Source of the DNA: Nyssa sinensis
Lineage: Eukaryota; Streptophyta; Magnoliopsida; Cornales; Nyssaceae
Direction of reading: 5' to 3'
Length of the DNA stretch: 64,000 nucleotides
Assembly: GCA_008638375.1 (NCBI GenBank)
Contig: CM018047.1
Coordinates: forward strand, 48,033,679-48,097,678
The notes beneath the pieces were generated by a model, which ran no database searches, had not been told where the DNA came from, and saw nothing but the letters and a program-made list of their open reading frames with translations. Below, one piece after another: positions 37,301 through 50,131 of the stretch. The position numbers and the translations under genes were made by a program. Position 1 is the stretch's first letter; the number at the start of each line of letters is the position of its first letter.

Positions 37301-38398
37301 TGTCAAGGCATGAACACGACCCTCGAAATTCCGGTTCCCGGAGAGAACAGCAGATGCAATAATGTCTGCAGAAGAAAGCCATAATTGAATTAGATGGAAA
37401 ATCAGTTTGGATATCCTGCAAAAGAATACTCTCTCCTTTATAAGTAACCCCACAATAGACTAATAACTGAGAACAAAAGAGTGCCAATAATCAATTTGTT
37501 ACTCATAAGACTTAAAAAAACAAAACAAAAACAGTACCATTCTCTGATATTGCAGAAGCAACTGATTCATCCAAATCCCCAGAATTCCCAATACATGTAG
37601 TGCAGCCATATCCAACAATATGGAAACCCTGCTGATTTAGATACTTTTGCAGCCCACTGCATCAACCAGGACACCCACATTTTTTCTTATGTATACGAGG
37701 AACAGATTCATACATTAGATACCTGAATATTTAATCTAGCTTTTTCAGCAGAAGTACCAAGAAATACCTTTGGAGTAAATACTTGGTAACAACCCCAGAA
37801 CCAGGGGCAAGACTTGTTTTTATCCACGGTTTGACCTGGTGAATTTTCATTACAAGCAAGCACAAAATAAATATCAAAGCCCTCAAACATTATCTCACAG
37901 GTGAATGTAAAAGTAATTGCACTTGACTCCAAGAACTTTGGGAAACGGGGAATAAATAAACAACAAAGCCCAATATAGAAGTCACAGGACAATTACTGAC
38001 CAGCAGACCCAGTTCACAGGCCTTTTTTGCAACGAGGCCAGCCCCAAGCATGACACTAGGGTTTGATGTATTTGTACAGCTCGTGATAGCAGCAATCACA
38101 ACACTGCCATGCTTGAGCTCTGCTGGCTGTCCATGGAATGAGAATTTCGCCACTTTGTCTTGTGCCTCTTTTGGTACAGAAAAACCCTGCATCACAATTA
38201 GACATTTGGACAATGGCAATTTTAAGATATTTTAATGGTGGCAACTGGCATAGTGCCAACAAACCAAGATAAGAATTCAACTTCAATGATCTATCAAACT
38301 ATTCTGCAAGTTTTATTTTTTTGGGTAAGGAGCTTGACCACTTGACCACTAAACACAGATTAACAATAAAATGTTTGATACTCCATTACCCATAAAAC

Positions 38399-38442
<44 letters not shown>

Positions 38443-38810
38443 AGAAGCCGCAGCAGGTTTATTAAAATAACTCATAACAGCAGTTTTAGAACATTGAACA
38501 AAGTGCATAACCATGCCACAAACATAATGAGTTTAACATTTACAAGGTTAAAACCCCACCTTGAATCCAACTTTGTTATCAAGGCAAGAATGCCAATCAG
38601 CCTTCATTTCTCTCAAAGGAACCCGGTCATGAGGCCTGTTGAGAGAAGCAATAAGATATACATTGAAGATATATTAAAAGACAAACCAAAAGGTGTTAAT
38701 TTCAGAGTTTGAGAAATACAGACCTTTTTGGCCCTGAAATACAGGGTTCAACCTCTGCAAGGTCTAGATGTAAATAAGATGAATAGACTCTTTCTTGTTG
38801 AGGCTGAAAT

Positions 38811-38849
<39 letters not shown>

Positions 38850-41800
38850 AAAAGAAGACAAAGGAAGTTACATATCAGATTCGAAATTTGCTGACTTGAA
38901 CTGAAACTTAAAATTGGAAAATAGGAAAAAAAATAAAAAGGAGTCCTACCTCAGTGTAGTCCACGAACATTTTATTTGCACGTAAATATGCTTCTATCAT
39001 CGCCACCTGATTTTATTTTCACAAAATAGTGTTACCTCATGAAGACTTACAATTTCAAGACATGGTGTGACAGGCATTATCATTATTTTTACTCAATTAC
39101 AGGAAACAGGCATGAATGATAAAAATACTCACAATTTCATCACTTCTTCCGGTTAACTTGAGATATTGCAAAGTGACATGATCTACAGGGAAGAACCCCA
39201 TTGTCGCTCCATATTCAGGAGACATATTGGCAATAGTTGCCCTGTCAGCTAATGATATTTTACCCACACCATCCCCTACACACACACACATATAACAATG
39301 TTAGGTCTTTGTCAGACAAAAAATATGGCAGTTCAAGACCACTACAGTTTCAGCTTTAATTACCATAGAACTCAACAAATTTGCCAACAACACCATGCTT
39401 CCTCAGCATTTGGGTAACAGTTAAAACCAAGTCAGTAGCTGTGACACCATTACGTAATTGTCCAGATAACTTGAAACCGACAACACCAGGCAATACCATG
39501 CTCATTGGCTATCAATGCAGATAGTATAACATCAGAAACAGAAATGCAGCATAATCAATCAACATCCCGTTAACTTTCAAGAGCATGTGCAAGAACAGAA
39601 AAACTAATTTCCTTGAAGAAATTAATGCAAGTAAATCTGGTTTAGACAGTTATGTCCTTGTGTAACATCATACAAATAGAACAGACTAGTTTAAGAAAGA
39701 ATGAAATATTGTAGAAAATTAGACTAAGAATTAGAGTGTATCAGATGCTAATAAAAAGTAAAAAGTGAATACATATTAATGTGCATGCTTGTGATTCTCA
39801 AGGATAGTGTTGAAATCAATAAACGGGTATGCATGCCCATAAAGAAGTGGAAAGATCAAAATAGAATTGCATTAACTACAAGTGGCAAGCAAGTGGATTG
39901 GAAACAGAGGGGGGGCGAACCAAACCCAATTAGAGGAAGCCTGACCTCGGCATCATCCAAAAGACATCTCTGGTCTAGAAATCCCACCCAACCAGCCCCA
40001 AACCCATTTATAACCCTATCAAAAGGGCATATAAAGAAAATGTACAGAATAACATGTATACATTAAAAATATTTACAAAAAAAGCATCAGCATTGTTCAT
40101 ATCTCTTAAACACAAAAGCAACTTGGTTTAAGAAAATCTATGCATTAAGATTCCAGGAACCACAGTCCACTAGGGATGGTGTCACGCAATTAACCAATCC
40201 ACATGCCCTATTACCATCCTGAACGAAAATAATAGATTCGAATAAAAGAATTAATTTCCAAATGCATGCAACAAGAAATGCAGGAAAACATAATGTAAGC
40301 ATGTGCAGTCATATGCTGCAAAATTCACATTGTGCTGCCTAATCAGGTGCTTCAATAACACCAAGCACAAGTGAATGTGCATGCTGCCAACACAACCATA
40401 AGCATCATAAGTATAGCAGTTATAATCCAAGTAGGGCCTTTTTATCGCAGACAACACAAGCACAACAAGTTTCAATCTTGTGACTCGAGGAAAATTTTCC
40501 TTGGTTCCGTGGCATTAGTTACCTGGCCAAGCATTGCAGCCTCTGCCTCAATACCTCCAACTCCCCACCCAGCAACACCTAACCCATCAATCATAGTAGT
40601 ATGGGAATCAGTTCCAACCACACTATCTGGGTAGAGCATGCCATCGGTGTTGAAAACAACTCGTCCGAGATATTCAAGATTAACCTGAAATATCATTATG
40701 TCAACTAAGTTACCTCATACCAAATGCATCAAAGGAATAAAAGTAGGAGGAATAACAAATTAACATCTTAGAAATAAAAGGCGAAGGGAAGTACTTAAAT
40801 AACATTTAATTGTACATAACCTCAAGACAGATATGTAATTTATTATGCTGAAGCTCCGTAAAAATAGTAATGTAACCTTGCAATTTTGTTTCTAAATTCA
40901 CATACCTGATGCACAATTCCAGAACCTGGAGGCACGACAAGCATGTTGTGGAAAGCATTGGATCCCCACTTAAGAAAAGCAAATCTCTCCTTGTTCCTCT
41001 GGAATTCAAGCTCCATATTTGCATGCACTGCATTTTCTGATCTTGTAACATCAACTTGAACAGAATGATCAATGACAAGATCCACCGGAACCTGAACGCA
41101 GGGTATTAGTTTGAACAGAACATATTAAGAAAACAGTAACAAGAAAAATCCTGGTTTAAATTCCACTGGTACCGTCACACAATAATTTGAAAATAGCTTC
41201 ATATGAGATGACATGCAGAATGACACAATTATTCTGATAAGATCCACTAAGGGGTCTACCAGGATTCCCCATAAATAGTTATCTGGATTCCCCTATTAAC
41301 ATGGAACATAATGCAATTTCAATTATATAAACTTTTTACAGTTGACGTGCATTTGCATGTCAGGCTTAACAATTTGGCTCTCTATCCCATATTGACAGGA
41401 TTGAACCACCCTAATATTTTGATAATAAAAAAAGATAGAAAGAAATTGAATGTCCAGTTCAAGGAACTTCACAGATAATCTTTTTTTAGAGGACAAATAA
41501 TATGCACTGATAAAAACGACACTCACCAAAGGATTGATCTTATGAGAATCGCTGCCAAGCTTGTTCATGGCATCACGCATGCAAGCAAGGTCAACCACAG
41601 CTGGTACACCAGTAAAATCCTGGAAAACAGAAGTTTTTTGAAGTTGTATACAAGTTCACTAAGGAAATTCTAAAAGTTAGGCTCATAACCGATACCTGCA
41701 AAAGGACACGAGCAGGTTTGAAGGGAATTTCAACTTGCTTCGGAGAAGTATTTTCCCAATCAATAATCTTCTCAACATCCTCCTTAGTGACTTGGAAGTT

Positions 41801-43313
41801 GTCACAATTACGAATTGCTGATTCAAGAAGGATCCTAATAGAGTATGGCAGCTTTTCTTTAATGCATGCAGAAGAAACAAAAGAATGTGATAAGTCTCAC
41901 ATACAATAATGATGAGAAAGATATTTTTAAAAAGTATTTCCATTGCTCCATATACTATCCACACAAGTTCAATTTTATAGAACATCAATAAAATAAGTTC
42001 CCAGTAACAACCAATCATATATTATAGATGTAATATTTTGCAATAATAGAACTGAATTATTGAACATAAATGCTCGAACCCAGAATCAGGTTCTAGAATT
42101 ACCAATCCTTGGATCATTCAGAGCAGGCAGGCTATAGAATTTTCCAAACTCGCCACCACTTGGCTTGGGAAGGCTGGTCAATATCCCTTTGAAAGCATTC
42201 TCAGAAGCTGAACCAATAGAGATAGACAATCAGAATTGCAATTTTATATTGGTATTCGTATGTCATAACTTCAAAAAGTAACATATTCACACCGACTCAA
42301 TGCTAAGAAAGCCAAGATAAGACAGTAAAACGAGATCAAAATATCATATAAGATAGTTTTCTTTATAAATATGATATCAACCCAACAAAGCTTTATACCA
42401 ACTATATAAATATGATTTATTTGATAAATTCTAAATTTTCCAGTACAGAAACATTGAACTGAGTACGTTAACAGCGAATATATGATACAAAGACAAAATA
42501 TCAAACTATGTAATATGAAACTTTTAGAGTATGTACAGGCGTGTATTATTATTTTTACATATTTTAATTCAGATTCCTCAACTTAATTGTTTTATGAAAA
42601 AACTAAATAATCTAATTGAAATAAATGACCAAAAAATACTCTTGCAAATTCCTTCTGCACAAACAAATAAGATACAGTGTCATGGAAGTCTTCAAAACAT
42701 CTAGAATTATATCTAACGAAAAGATTACTTCATAACATTTCATTTACTTTCTCACGAACCCAATATGCTCTGTTTGGCCGCTAAGCAAATGTAGGAAAGA
42801 AAGAAATAAAATTTGAATCCTGGATTTTTCATTATAGGAACTAGAGAAAAGTAACACCTCCACTCAACCATACCCGACACAACTGTTTGAATCTCAGTAA
42901 AACAGACATTTTTAGTAAACCAAATCAACAGAAATCACTAGATTCTATAAGAAATACAATTACAAAATAAAACAAACAATCCAAGCAAGGCTATCAAAAT
43001 CGTAAACAGTACCCATGGTGGCGATCTTTCGCTCGAACCGGTCGATAACAGGAGCGGCAGTCCTGATCTGAGCTGTAAGACTAGCCGGAGATTTCCAATC
43101 GACACTGTGACTCCACCGAGGGACAGAGGACCGCAGAGAGCGAAACGCAGAGGAGAAGCTGAGAGATCGGTATTGATTGGCGATAGAAGGAGAGGAATGA
43201 GGAGGCGGAGATAGCGTTCTAGATAAAGAAGAAAAGGATGAGGGGAGAGATGACGAAATTCTTGACCTTGAAGCTCTGAGGATCGCAGCTGACGAATAAG
43301 CCGTTATATACAT
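34321..43313 (-). CDS. ACO: Aconitate hydratase, mitochondrial-type
   Basis: Interconverts citrate and isocitrate via cis-aconitate in the TCA and glyoxylate cycles, using a [4Fe-4S] cluster. Twenty exons: 43313-43013, 42207-42103, 41856-41696, 41619-41527, 41091-40906, 40684-40523, 39508-39364, 39275-39133, 39006-38950, 38803-38724, 38635-38560, 38186-38001, 37835-37768, 37656-37538, 37365-37244, 36577-36479, 36306-35827, 35355-35257, 35157-34915 and 34389-34321. They total 2994 nt (997 aa) in frame, matching plant mitochondrial aconitases. Residues 1-99 are Ser/Arg-rich and poor in acids, as in a mitochondrial presequence. Cluster ligands are Cys540 ([10 protein letters not shown]), Cys606 and Cys609 ([12 protein letters not shown]); the 66- and 3-residue spacing equals that of IRP1/aconitase. 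Substrate-site strings [13 protein letters not shown] and [12 protein letters not shown] are intact. Met100, in GCCACCATGG, begins the sequence homologous to cytosolic aconitase, so dual targeting is possible. The exon 3 acceptor (E rather than D) is the least certain junction. Confidence 0.97.
36304..36485 (-). repeat. 91-bp tandem duplication of a whole aconitase intron
   Basis: Units 36304-36394 and 36395-36485 differ at only about four of 91 positions. Each unit contains the acceptor of exon 17 (CGTTTAG/GTTG), a complete 81-bp intron and the donor of exon 16 (GCAGAG/GTACTC). The present intron (36478-36307) is therefore two 81-bp introns separated by a 10-nt exon remnant (36397-36388). 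Confidence 0.9.
38401..38441. repeat. (GA)n microsatellite in aconitase intron 11
   Basis: About 20 GA units, which read as CT on the transcribed sense. Confidence 0.95.
38812..38842. repeat. (GA)n microsatellite beside the aconitase exon 10 acceptor
   Basis: In the sense direction this is a CT tract ending about 10 bp before the exon 10 AG, so it serves as, or extends, the polypyrimidine tract. Confidence 0.9.
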
Positions 43314-43477
43314 GATGATCACGCATTCAAACGAAGAAGATAAGGATGGCAGAGAAAACGGTGGGATTAATCAGTGAGAGAGAAAAGGAAGATGACAATG
43401 TAACAAAGAAGTAATGGAGGTGCCAACGGGTGAGTGGATGGCTTCTTCTGGGATTGATTTAGGAAATGTTAAAGAGT

Positions 43478-43507
43478 TAGAGATAGAGAGAGAGAGAGAG
43501 AGTGAGA
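43478..43507. repeat. GA/CT-rich tract in the presumed aconitase 5' UTR
   Basis: AGAGATAGAGAGAGAGAG-type sequence, which is CT-rich on the sense strand, lies 165-195 bp before the start codon. CT-rich leaders are common in plant housekeeping genes. Confidence 0.6.
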
Positions 43508-43632
43508 GTGGGGGGCGTGTGGAGAGCAATGGGACGACCCTAGGGCTGCGTGCCGTTTCTAGAAGAATAGATTCAGAGCTAAAGACTGGGAAAGCTGTGT
43601 TGAACATAGACTCGGCTTGCATTGCGTTACTG

Positions 43633-43641
43633 ATTTATATA
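43633..43641 (-). promoter_or_regulatory. Candidate TATA box of aconitase
   Basis: TATATAAAT on the minus strand, 320 bp upstream of the ATG. It would give a 5' UTR of about 290 nt if the leader has no intron. Confidence 0.45.
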
Positions 43642-43699
43642 CAATTTCATGGTATACAATAAAATCCAGCCTCAGAAAATAGAAAGTGGGTCCATCACT

Positions 43700-46128
43700 T
43701 GGTCTTGGTTAGTTTAATTTGATTGTCAAAACTTGCTTTCTTGGCTCCAAAAATGTCTGAAGTTCTTCTGTTTTTACAATAATAGTAGCAAAGTTTCGAT
43801 TGAAATTGAATGAAAGTGACATTTGATTTATTACATCACAGCCAGGATAAATGTCTCATTTTTAACAATCCTATCACTTTCATAAAAATGGGTTCATCCT
43901 TTTTGGCATCACATGATGCAAAGTAAATCCTAGTTTAGTAAGAGACGGTGGAATAAAAATAAATTATAATATATATATATATATTGATAATTTTTGAATT
44001 CATGTATAATATGGGTGCATGACACTAGTAATACTAGGTGTCGGCTTGCTGTAACTGATATTATTATTGAAAAATTAATTTCAAGTATGCTGATATACAG
44101 GATTCAAAATGTATATATATTTATATTTTACGTGCGCGTAAGTGTGCGGGCAAGTCTCATGCATGACTATAATTTGTAAAATACGTTAAGCAGTACAAAT
44201 TAAATAATCATATTATCATCGGATGAAATAAGTGTTCATTTTTTATATAATTAACATAAATTTGATTCTCACTTTTTTATCATTGTATAAATATATATCT
44301 ATATATATCATGTCCAATTAAAAAAATGATTGTAATAGATAACAAATATATAATTTGAAAGGGAAATCATATTACACTTCACATTTTATTTTATTTTTGT
44401 CGGAAATTCCTATTTTACTCAAGGACTCCACTTGTAAACTGAAATTATACAGTTGCTTTTACATTCAAAAAAAAAAAAAAGTCAATGAATAAACCTTTCT
44501 AAATGACATTTAAGTTATTTCATTTTAGTAAAATAGTAATTACGAAGCCCTTTAATAAAATATATAGTGTAGATATGATTTCATAATAAATTTGGGATGG
44601 ATTAAAATCATACTTTTCCTTTACAATGTCTGTTAAAGCAATCAAAAACACATATGGCCAAATAAAAAGTGAAAATCACATAGATTCAATATTAGTAAAA
44701 GATTTTTGAAGAAAGAAAAGAAATCCCGAACGTAATCCTCGTTTGGATGAGTTAAAAAAAAGTACGATTTGAGTTAAGTAGTGATTTGAATAAGTAATTA
44801 TAAAAAAATACTGTTTGAGTTAAGTTATTAAATGTTCGAATGAATATGTTTGATAAGTGATTAAATAATAAGAAAAAATACTAAAAAGTCTTTAAAATAA
44901 TTTTTTTAATTAAAGAAATCTATGATATATATATATATATTTTTAATCTAAAAGATCCAAAATAAGAAACTAATACAAAAAAATATAGTTGTTAATTTTT
45001 ATTTTAACACCGTTAAAAAAATATTATTGATTAGACCAAAATAACGTTCAAAATACATTTTAAAAAATATTAAATAATAGATATAATAAATTCTTCAATC
45101 CAAAAAAAAATCATAACATTTTTTTATTTATCTAGAATGTCTAAAAAATAAATTTTTATTATATAAAATGTTATGACTTTTTGAGATTGAAAAATTTATT
45201 TTATATATTTTGTAATTTTTTTTTCTAAAATATATCTTGAATGTCATTTTAGTATAATCGGTAAAAAAAATTTTAGGCATTTTAGATACAAAAAACGTAT
45301 CATAGATTTTTTTGGAGTGACAAAATTTATTTTAGGTACTTTATAGTATTTTTTCGTAAATAATATTGTAGTGTTTGGATTAACTATTAATAAACGTTAC
45401 GACTAATTTTTGAAAAAGTTTTCACTAAACTACTTTTTAAAAAAAATTATTTTGGATTAAGTACAGACCCATTAAATACGGTGAATAAGTCAAACCAAAT
45501 ATCTAACAAATAAAAATGGTAAATTACACTGATCTTTCCTGAGATTTCTGATAATTATAGAAACCTTTCCTCTGATTTTTTTTTTCAAAATAACAAAAAT
45601 ACTCATTTTATTTATTTTTTGTATTTTTTCAATTTGACTAATTTTTTTAAACTTTTTTTTCATGTTCAAATAAATATTATTTGACTAAAAAAATATAAGT
45701 TATTTATCTTAATTTTATTATTTTTATATAAAATGAAAGAAAATTTTTTAAAAATGTTAGAAAAAGATCAAAATTTTAAAAATTCAAAAGAAGTAAATGA
45801 ACATTTTTGTTATTTTGAAAAAAAATAAAGTTAAAGAAAAGGTTATTGTAACTTATCAGTAAAAATTAAGAAAAATTAATGTCATTTAGAAACTTTGACA
45901 AATATCTCTATAATTATCAAAATTCTCAAAAAAAAAAATTAATATAATTTACTTAATAAAAAAATTAATTTTAAATTTTAAAAAGTATTAATCTCGATTA
46001 ATAAATCGAACCAAACGCAGCCACTGTTCCTAAAGTCCAAATTGTGTGCGCACTGTCAAGATGCGAATACTACCATTTTTAATGGGAGAGATATCTGCCT
46101 CCTTTCCTAGCAAGTGGGTTTTATATAA

Positions 46129-46159
<31 letters not shown>

Positions 46160-47676
46160 GTGTAAAAGAAACGTTTACGGTTCGCCAATTAAGGAGATAG
46201 GGCCGAGTAGACGTCCAAGATTCCTGTGGTTTTTATTTTTATATTCAGAGAATGATGCGTTTACTTTTCTTTCTAGTTGTAGTTGGACGATTAAACTTCT
46301 CTGTTACATACTTTCTTCCAAAGTTCATACGAAGAGAATAGTTTTTTTTTTATTCCTTCCGGGAAGATGTAATACACAATCGATCAAGACTTTATAAGTC
46401 CAGTAACTCTCTCAATTTTAGAATTTTTTTTTAATTTCTAATTTTTTATTTAACTACTTTTTAATTATTATACCATATTTAATACTGTGAAATAAATAAT
46501 TTTATAAATATTTATTTTAATTTTTTTATTTCTTATTTTTATTTGGTGTAGTTGAAAATGTTTATTTTATAAAATTAATTTTTTTTAAAAAATCATTCCA
46601 AGTATTTTTTTAATCTAGGTGATCAATCTTTATTTCATTTCATGTCATTTTTATTTAATTCTTTATTTTCTATTTCATTTCTAGCTCTTAGGGAATTCTT
46701 ATATTTTCGCAAATAATATATTCAATATCATAATATAGTAGCAAGTGTATTATATTTTATATATAAATATAACAACAAATCAAATGAAATAATATGAACT
46801 AAGCATAATTAGATATAAAATAGAGTATATAAAAACGTATTATGAGTATATGAGTAGTATGTTTAGAGCGCTGTCTTAAAACTATAGTGTCTTCTTGTGT
46901 GTGGATACAACTGGTCACAAATGATTTCAAGATACAACTTATAAATCTCACAAATAGTGTCAATTGTATGCACACTAACAGAATGATGAGAGTTGCGAGT
47001 TTCTAATCTAGTTACGCATAAAATTGATACAAAATAGTAGTAGAAAAAATATATCCAGGAAATGAAGATGATGAAGCAGAGAGAATAAATGTATCTCTAT
47101 ATCTTTGTATATATCTCCCCATAAGATGATATACCCATAACTCTTGAATTGTAAAAATTGATAATTGAATTGTGATTCTTTAAACATTACATAGCAAACA
47201 TCACCTTATAATTTATTTACTATCGTCAATGGTTGATGACTTGGGAAGATAATGAAGAGAGAGGGAAGGAGGGATGCCTTGGATTGTGTGCCCATTCTAG
47301 AAAACTGGCTGAACTGGGACAAAGGTATGCACGAGGGCTGTTGAAAGAAACAAAACAAAATTTGGTTATTTACTTTTAGACTTTTCAAGCATTCAAAACT
47401 AATTTCTAGATCAGTGAAGGGTCAAGTACGACACTAATTTGTGAAGGGTCAAGTATGACACTAATTATATATATATATATATATAGACACACACACACAC
47501 ACACACAAACATTACAAATTTTCATGAGAGATCAGGCATTGCCTTTGGGTATTTTATTGCAAAACTTTGGCTCGTGTTCTCCAAACGTCGAAATATTCAT
47601 GCTTACCATTCCTGAGAATTGACTTTTCCAACAAAAATTATTATTTGGTTTGTTTTAAAATAATTTGAGAAGCTTC
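43700..47676. other. AT-rich intergenic spacer
   Basis: Strongly AT-rich with A/T homopolymers, a TA tract at 43968-43984, a (TG)n tract at about 46133-46159 and a TA/CA tract at about 47467-47507. No gene is supported. Confidence 0.55.
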
Positions 47677-47684
47677 AACGATGG

Positions 47685-48220
47685 TAGGGGTGTCAATTCG
47701 TGTTATCGTGTCGTGTTCAGGTCGTGTTAAGGCATATATATTCGAAAATATATGTGAACCCAAACCCGACACTATTAACTAATCGTGTCAAGTTTCAAAA
47801 CTCAAACCCAACCCATTTATTAAACAGGTTACACGTGTCGATACACTTAACCCGTTTATTTTAATTTTTTTATTTTTAAAATAAAAAAAATTATCTATCT
47901 TTTAATACGGATAGATAATTTTCAAGTTTATTAACTTTGGATAAGAGTCAAATCAAAATAGAAACTTTTTTTATTAATAAAATATCTCAAAACCTTAATA
48001 AAAATTTAATGTGAGATAAATTACCTTAACTCATAATATATTTTATAATTAAACGTGTTAAGTCGTGTTAAACGAGTTGACACTAGTAAAACCCAAACCC
48101 GACCTGTTTATTAATCGTGTTATACGTGTCAACCCGTTTATGACTCAAACTCATTTATGCTAAACCTAAACCCGTTAACTTCGTGTCGTGTTCGAGTCGT
48201 GTTAAAAATTGACACCCATA
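47685..48220. mobile_element. Non-autonomous hAT-type DNA transposon
   Basis: 536 bp flanked by a perfect 8-bp duplication AACGATGG (47677-47684 and 48221-48228), the length made by hAT transposases. The 14-bp ends are inverted repeats with one mismatch: TAGGGGTGTCAATT on the left, and TATGGGTGTCAATT as the reverse complement of the right end. Subterminal regions are rich in CGTGT motifs (TCGTGTCGTGTTC near both ends), the usual binding-site pattern of hAT elements. No transposase is encoded. Confidence 0.9.
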
Positions 48221-48228
48221 AACGATGG

Positions 48229-49510
48229 TATAGTTGGCTGGTATGACACGTCCACAACGCAAAGGGCTTTTGTTCGACCAGATTTGGCCTTTCACATGTA
48301 CCACCAATATGTTGAGGCTTCATCTCTGAACATTTTTTGACATTCACCATATCAAGAGATTATGGTCTGGTTGCATTTTTGCATTGTTGCAATAAGCAGT
48401 TGCTCAACTTCAACCATTTCTCCTCTTTGCCACATTGGATGGACATATCACATACGAGAATTTCCTTCACCTTCTGTTCCAAATTTTCTCATGCCACCAC
48501 AAATTAATCCAAGAGGGGGGTTAATGGTTAACTTTTTCAATTGATTCTCATACACAATAATAATACCCAAATCAATACAACAAGGCATAAGCATATATAT
48601 ATATAAAGAGGTTTCTGACAATTAAGCATTTTTTTTAAGTATAAGTGTGTTCAATTTGTACTAAATCCTTATATTGTTGAATTGATTCAGTCTTTCTTAA
48701 TACTTCACCAAGTCAATTTTCTTTATGAGGGATTCAGCCAACTGATTCCCTCATTAACTCAACCAAATGTGCCTTTCTTATTCAAAAAGCAACTTCAAGT
48801 TTAATTAAGTCAACTGAACCAAGTGTTAACTTAAGTTGAATGATTTACACCTCAAGTCTACTAATGATCTTCTCAAGTTGGCTAAACTTGATATTTGTTG
48901 CCCAAAGGCATTTTAGACCCTTAAATATGATATTATCAACTTAATTTTTATGGTCTTAGGATTCAATAAATGAAGTAGCTTTACACATTTAAGCCTTAAC
49001 ACTCCATCAACTAGTTGAAAAGTCTTCATACTTCCATATTCTTCACATATCGTTGATGTCCATTTTTACATATTGAATAAAGAATTCACCAAAAATATGA
49101 AATTTGTTAGTACAGATTATCATTGACTTGTTGTCATCAAAATTATTCTTTTACAGCTGGGTTGAAAACTAGATCAGTCACATTTTTGTAAGTTAAGCTG
49201 GCTTGACAGTAGAACTCCCTTCACTTTAGTATCATACCTATCCGTCATCGTCATTAGTGTAATTGTACCCCAATGGAATGTCCAAATGTCTCAATTTCAA
49301 GTGCTCATGAATGATATCAATTACAATGTTAAAAGCACAATCAATGATACCAATTTTCTATACCTTTCTCTCAAATAATCATATTTCTTTCCTCCACCAG
49401 CCAAAGATTGATAGCAATTCAAAGTACTTTTCCTGATTCATGCAACTATCAATCCCAGTACAATCCCAATTAAATCCACAATTTCGCTGGAAGAGATGAG
49501 ATACATTTGT
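48229..49510. other. Intergenic spacer without a recognised gene
   Basis: Moderately AT-rich. Short open frames on both strands do not resemble a known protein. Confidence 0.5.
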
Positions 49511-49525
49511 ACATAAAAGAATTAT

Positions 49526-49686
49526 CAACAAATGATAGGTATCATACCTTAATTGTCCCACTTTATAACTCATCCTCTCACAAAAGATAGGACTCACCAT
49601 TCATGGGGCCAGCCAATGGGTCACACCCCTTGCGAGAGGGAGGACTACAAGGTGGGGCAATTGAGGTGCAACATCTATCTTTATTC
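49526..49686. mobile_element. Mutator-like foldback MITE
   Basis: 161 bp flanked by a 9-bp direct repeat AAGAATTAT (49517-49525 and 49687-49695), the target length of Mutator-like elements. The two halves form long inverted arms of about 53 bp. For example CCTTAATTGTCCCACTTTAT near 49548 pairs with the reverse complement of a segment near 49650 reading CCTCAATTGCCCCACCTTGT. Only a short loop remains. A transcript would fold into a hairpin. Confidence 0.72.
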
Positions 49687-50131
49687 AAGAATTATAGATA
49701 AGGGGAACAAAAATCCTCGGAAAATGCCTCTAGAAGGCATCAATGCACCATGAGGGAAACCATTTGCAATAAATGAATAGGAAACAGAAGAAAAACAAAC
49801 CATTGAATCAAACCATTTGTTACCAGAACTTAGTATTCTCACAAAGTTATGAACAAACTTCCATTTGACCGTCATATGTTTTACTTACGTCCAACTTAAT
49901 AGACAAAAAATAATCTTCTCTTTTACCTTCTTAGATATTGCATTATTTCATCTGCAACCAATATGTTGATTAAGACAACCTTACCTGGCATAAAAGCACT
50001 TCAATTTTTGTCAAATGATTTTGGGTACTAGTCTTTAGCTCGTTGGCAGTCTTTGCAATAATTTTGTTAAGACGGTACAGAGGCTTGTCAGCCAATGATC
50101 AGTCATCAATATGATTATTAAATTTTGGAAT

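Noticed and set aside
48138..48350. Short frames near the hAT element
   Set aside because: They run across the transposon boundary or have no protein-like composition.
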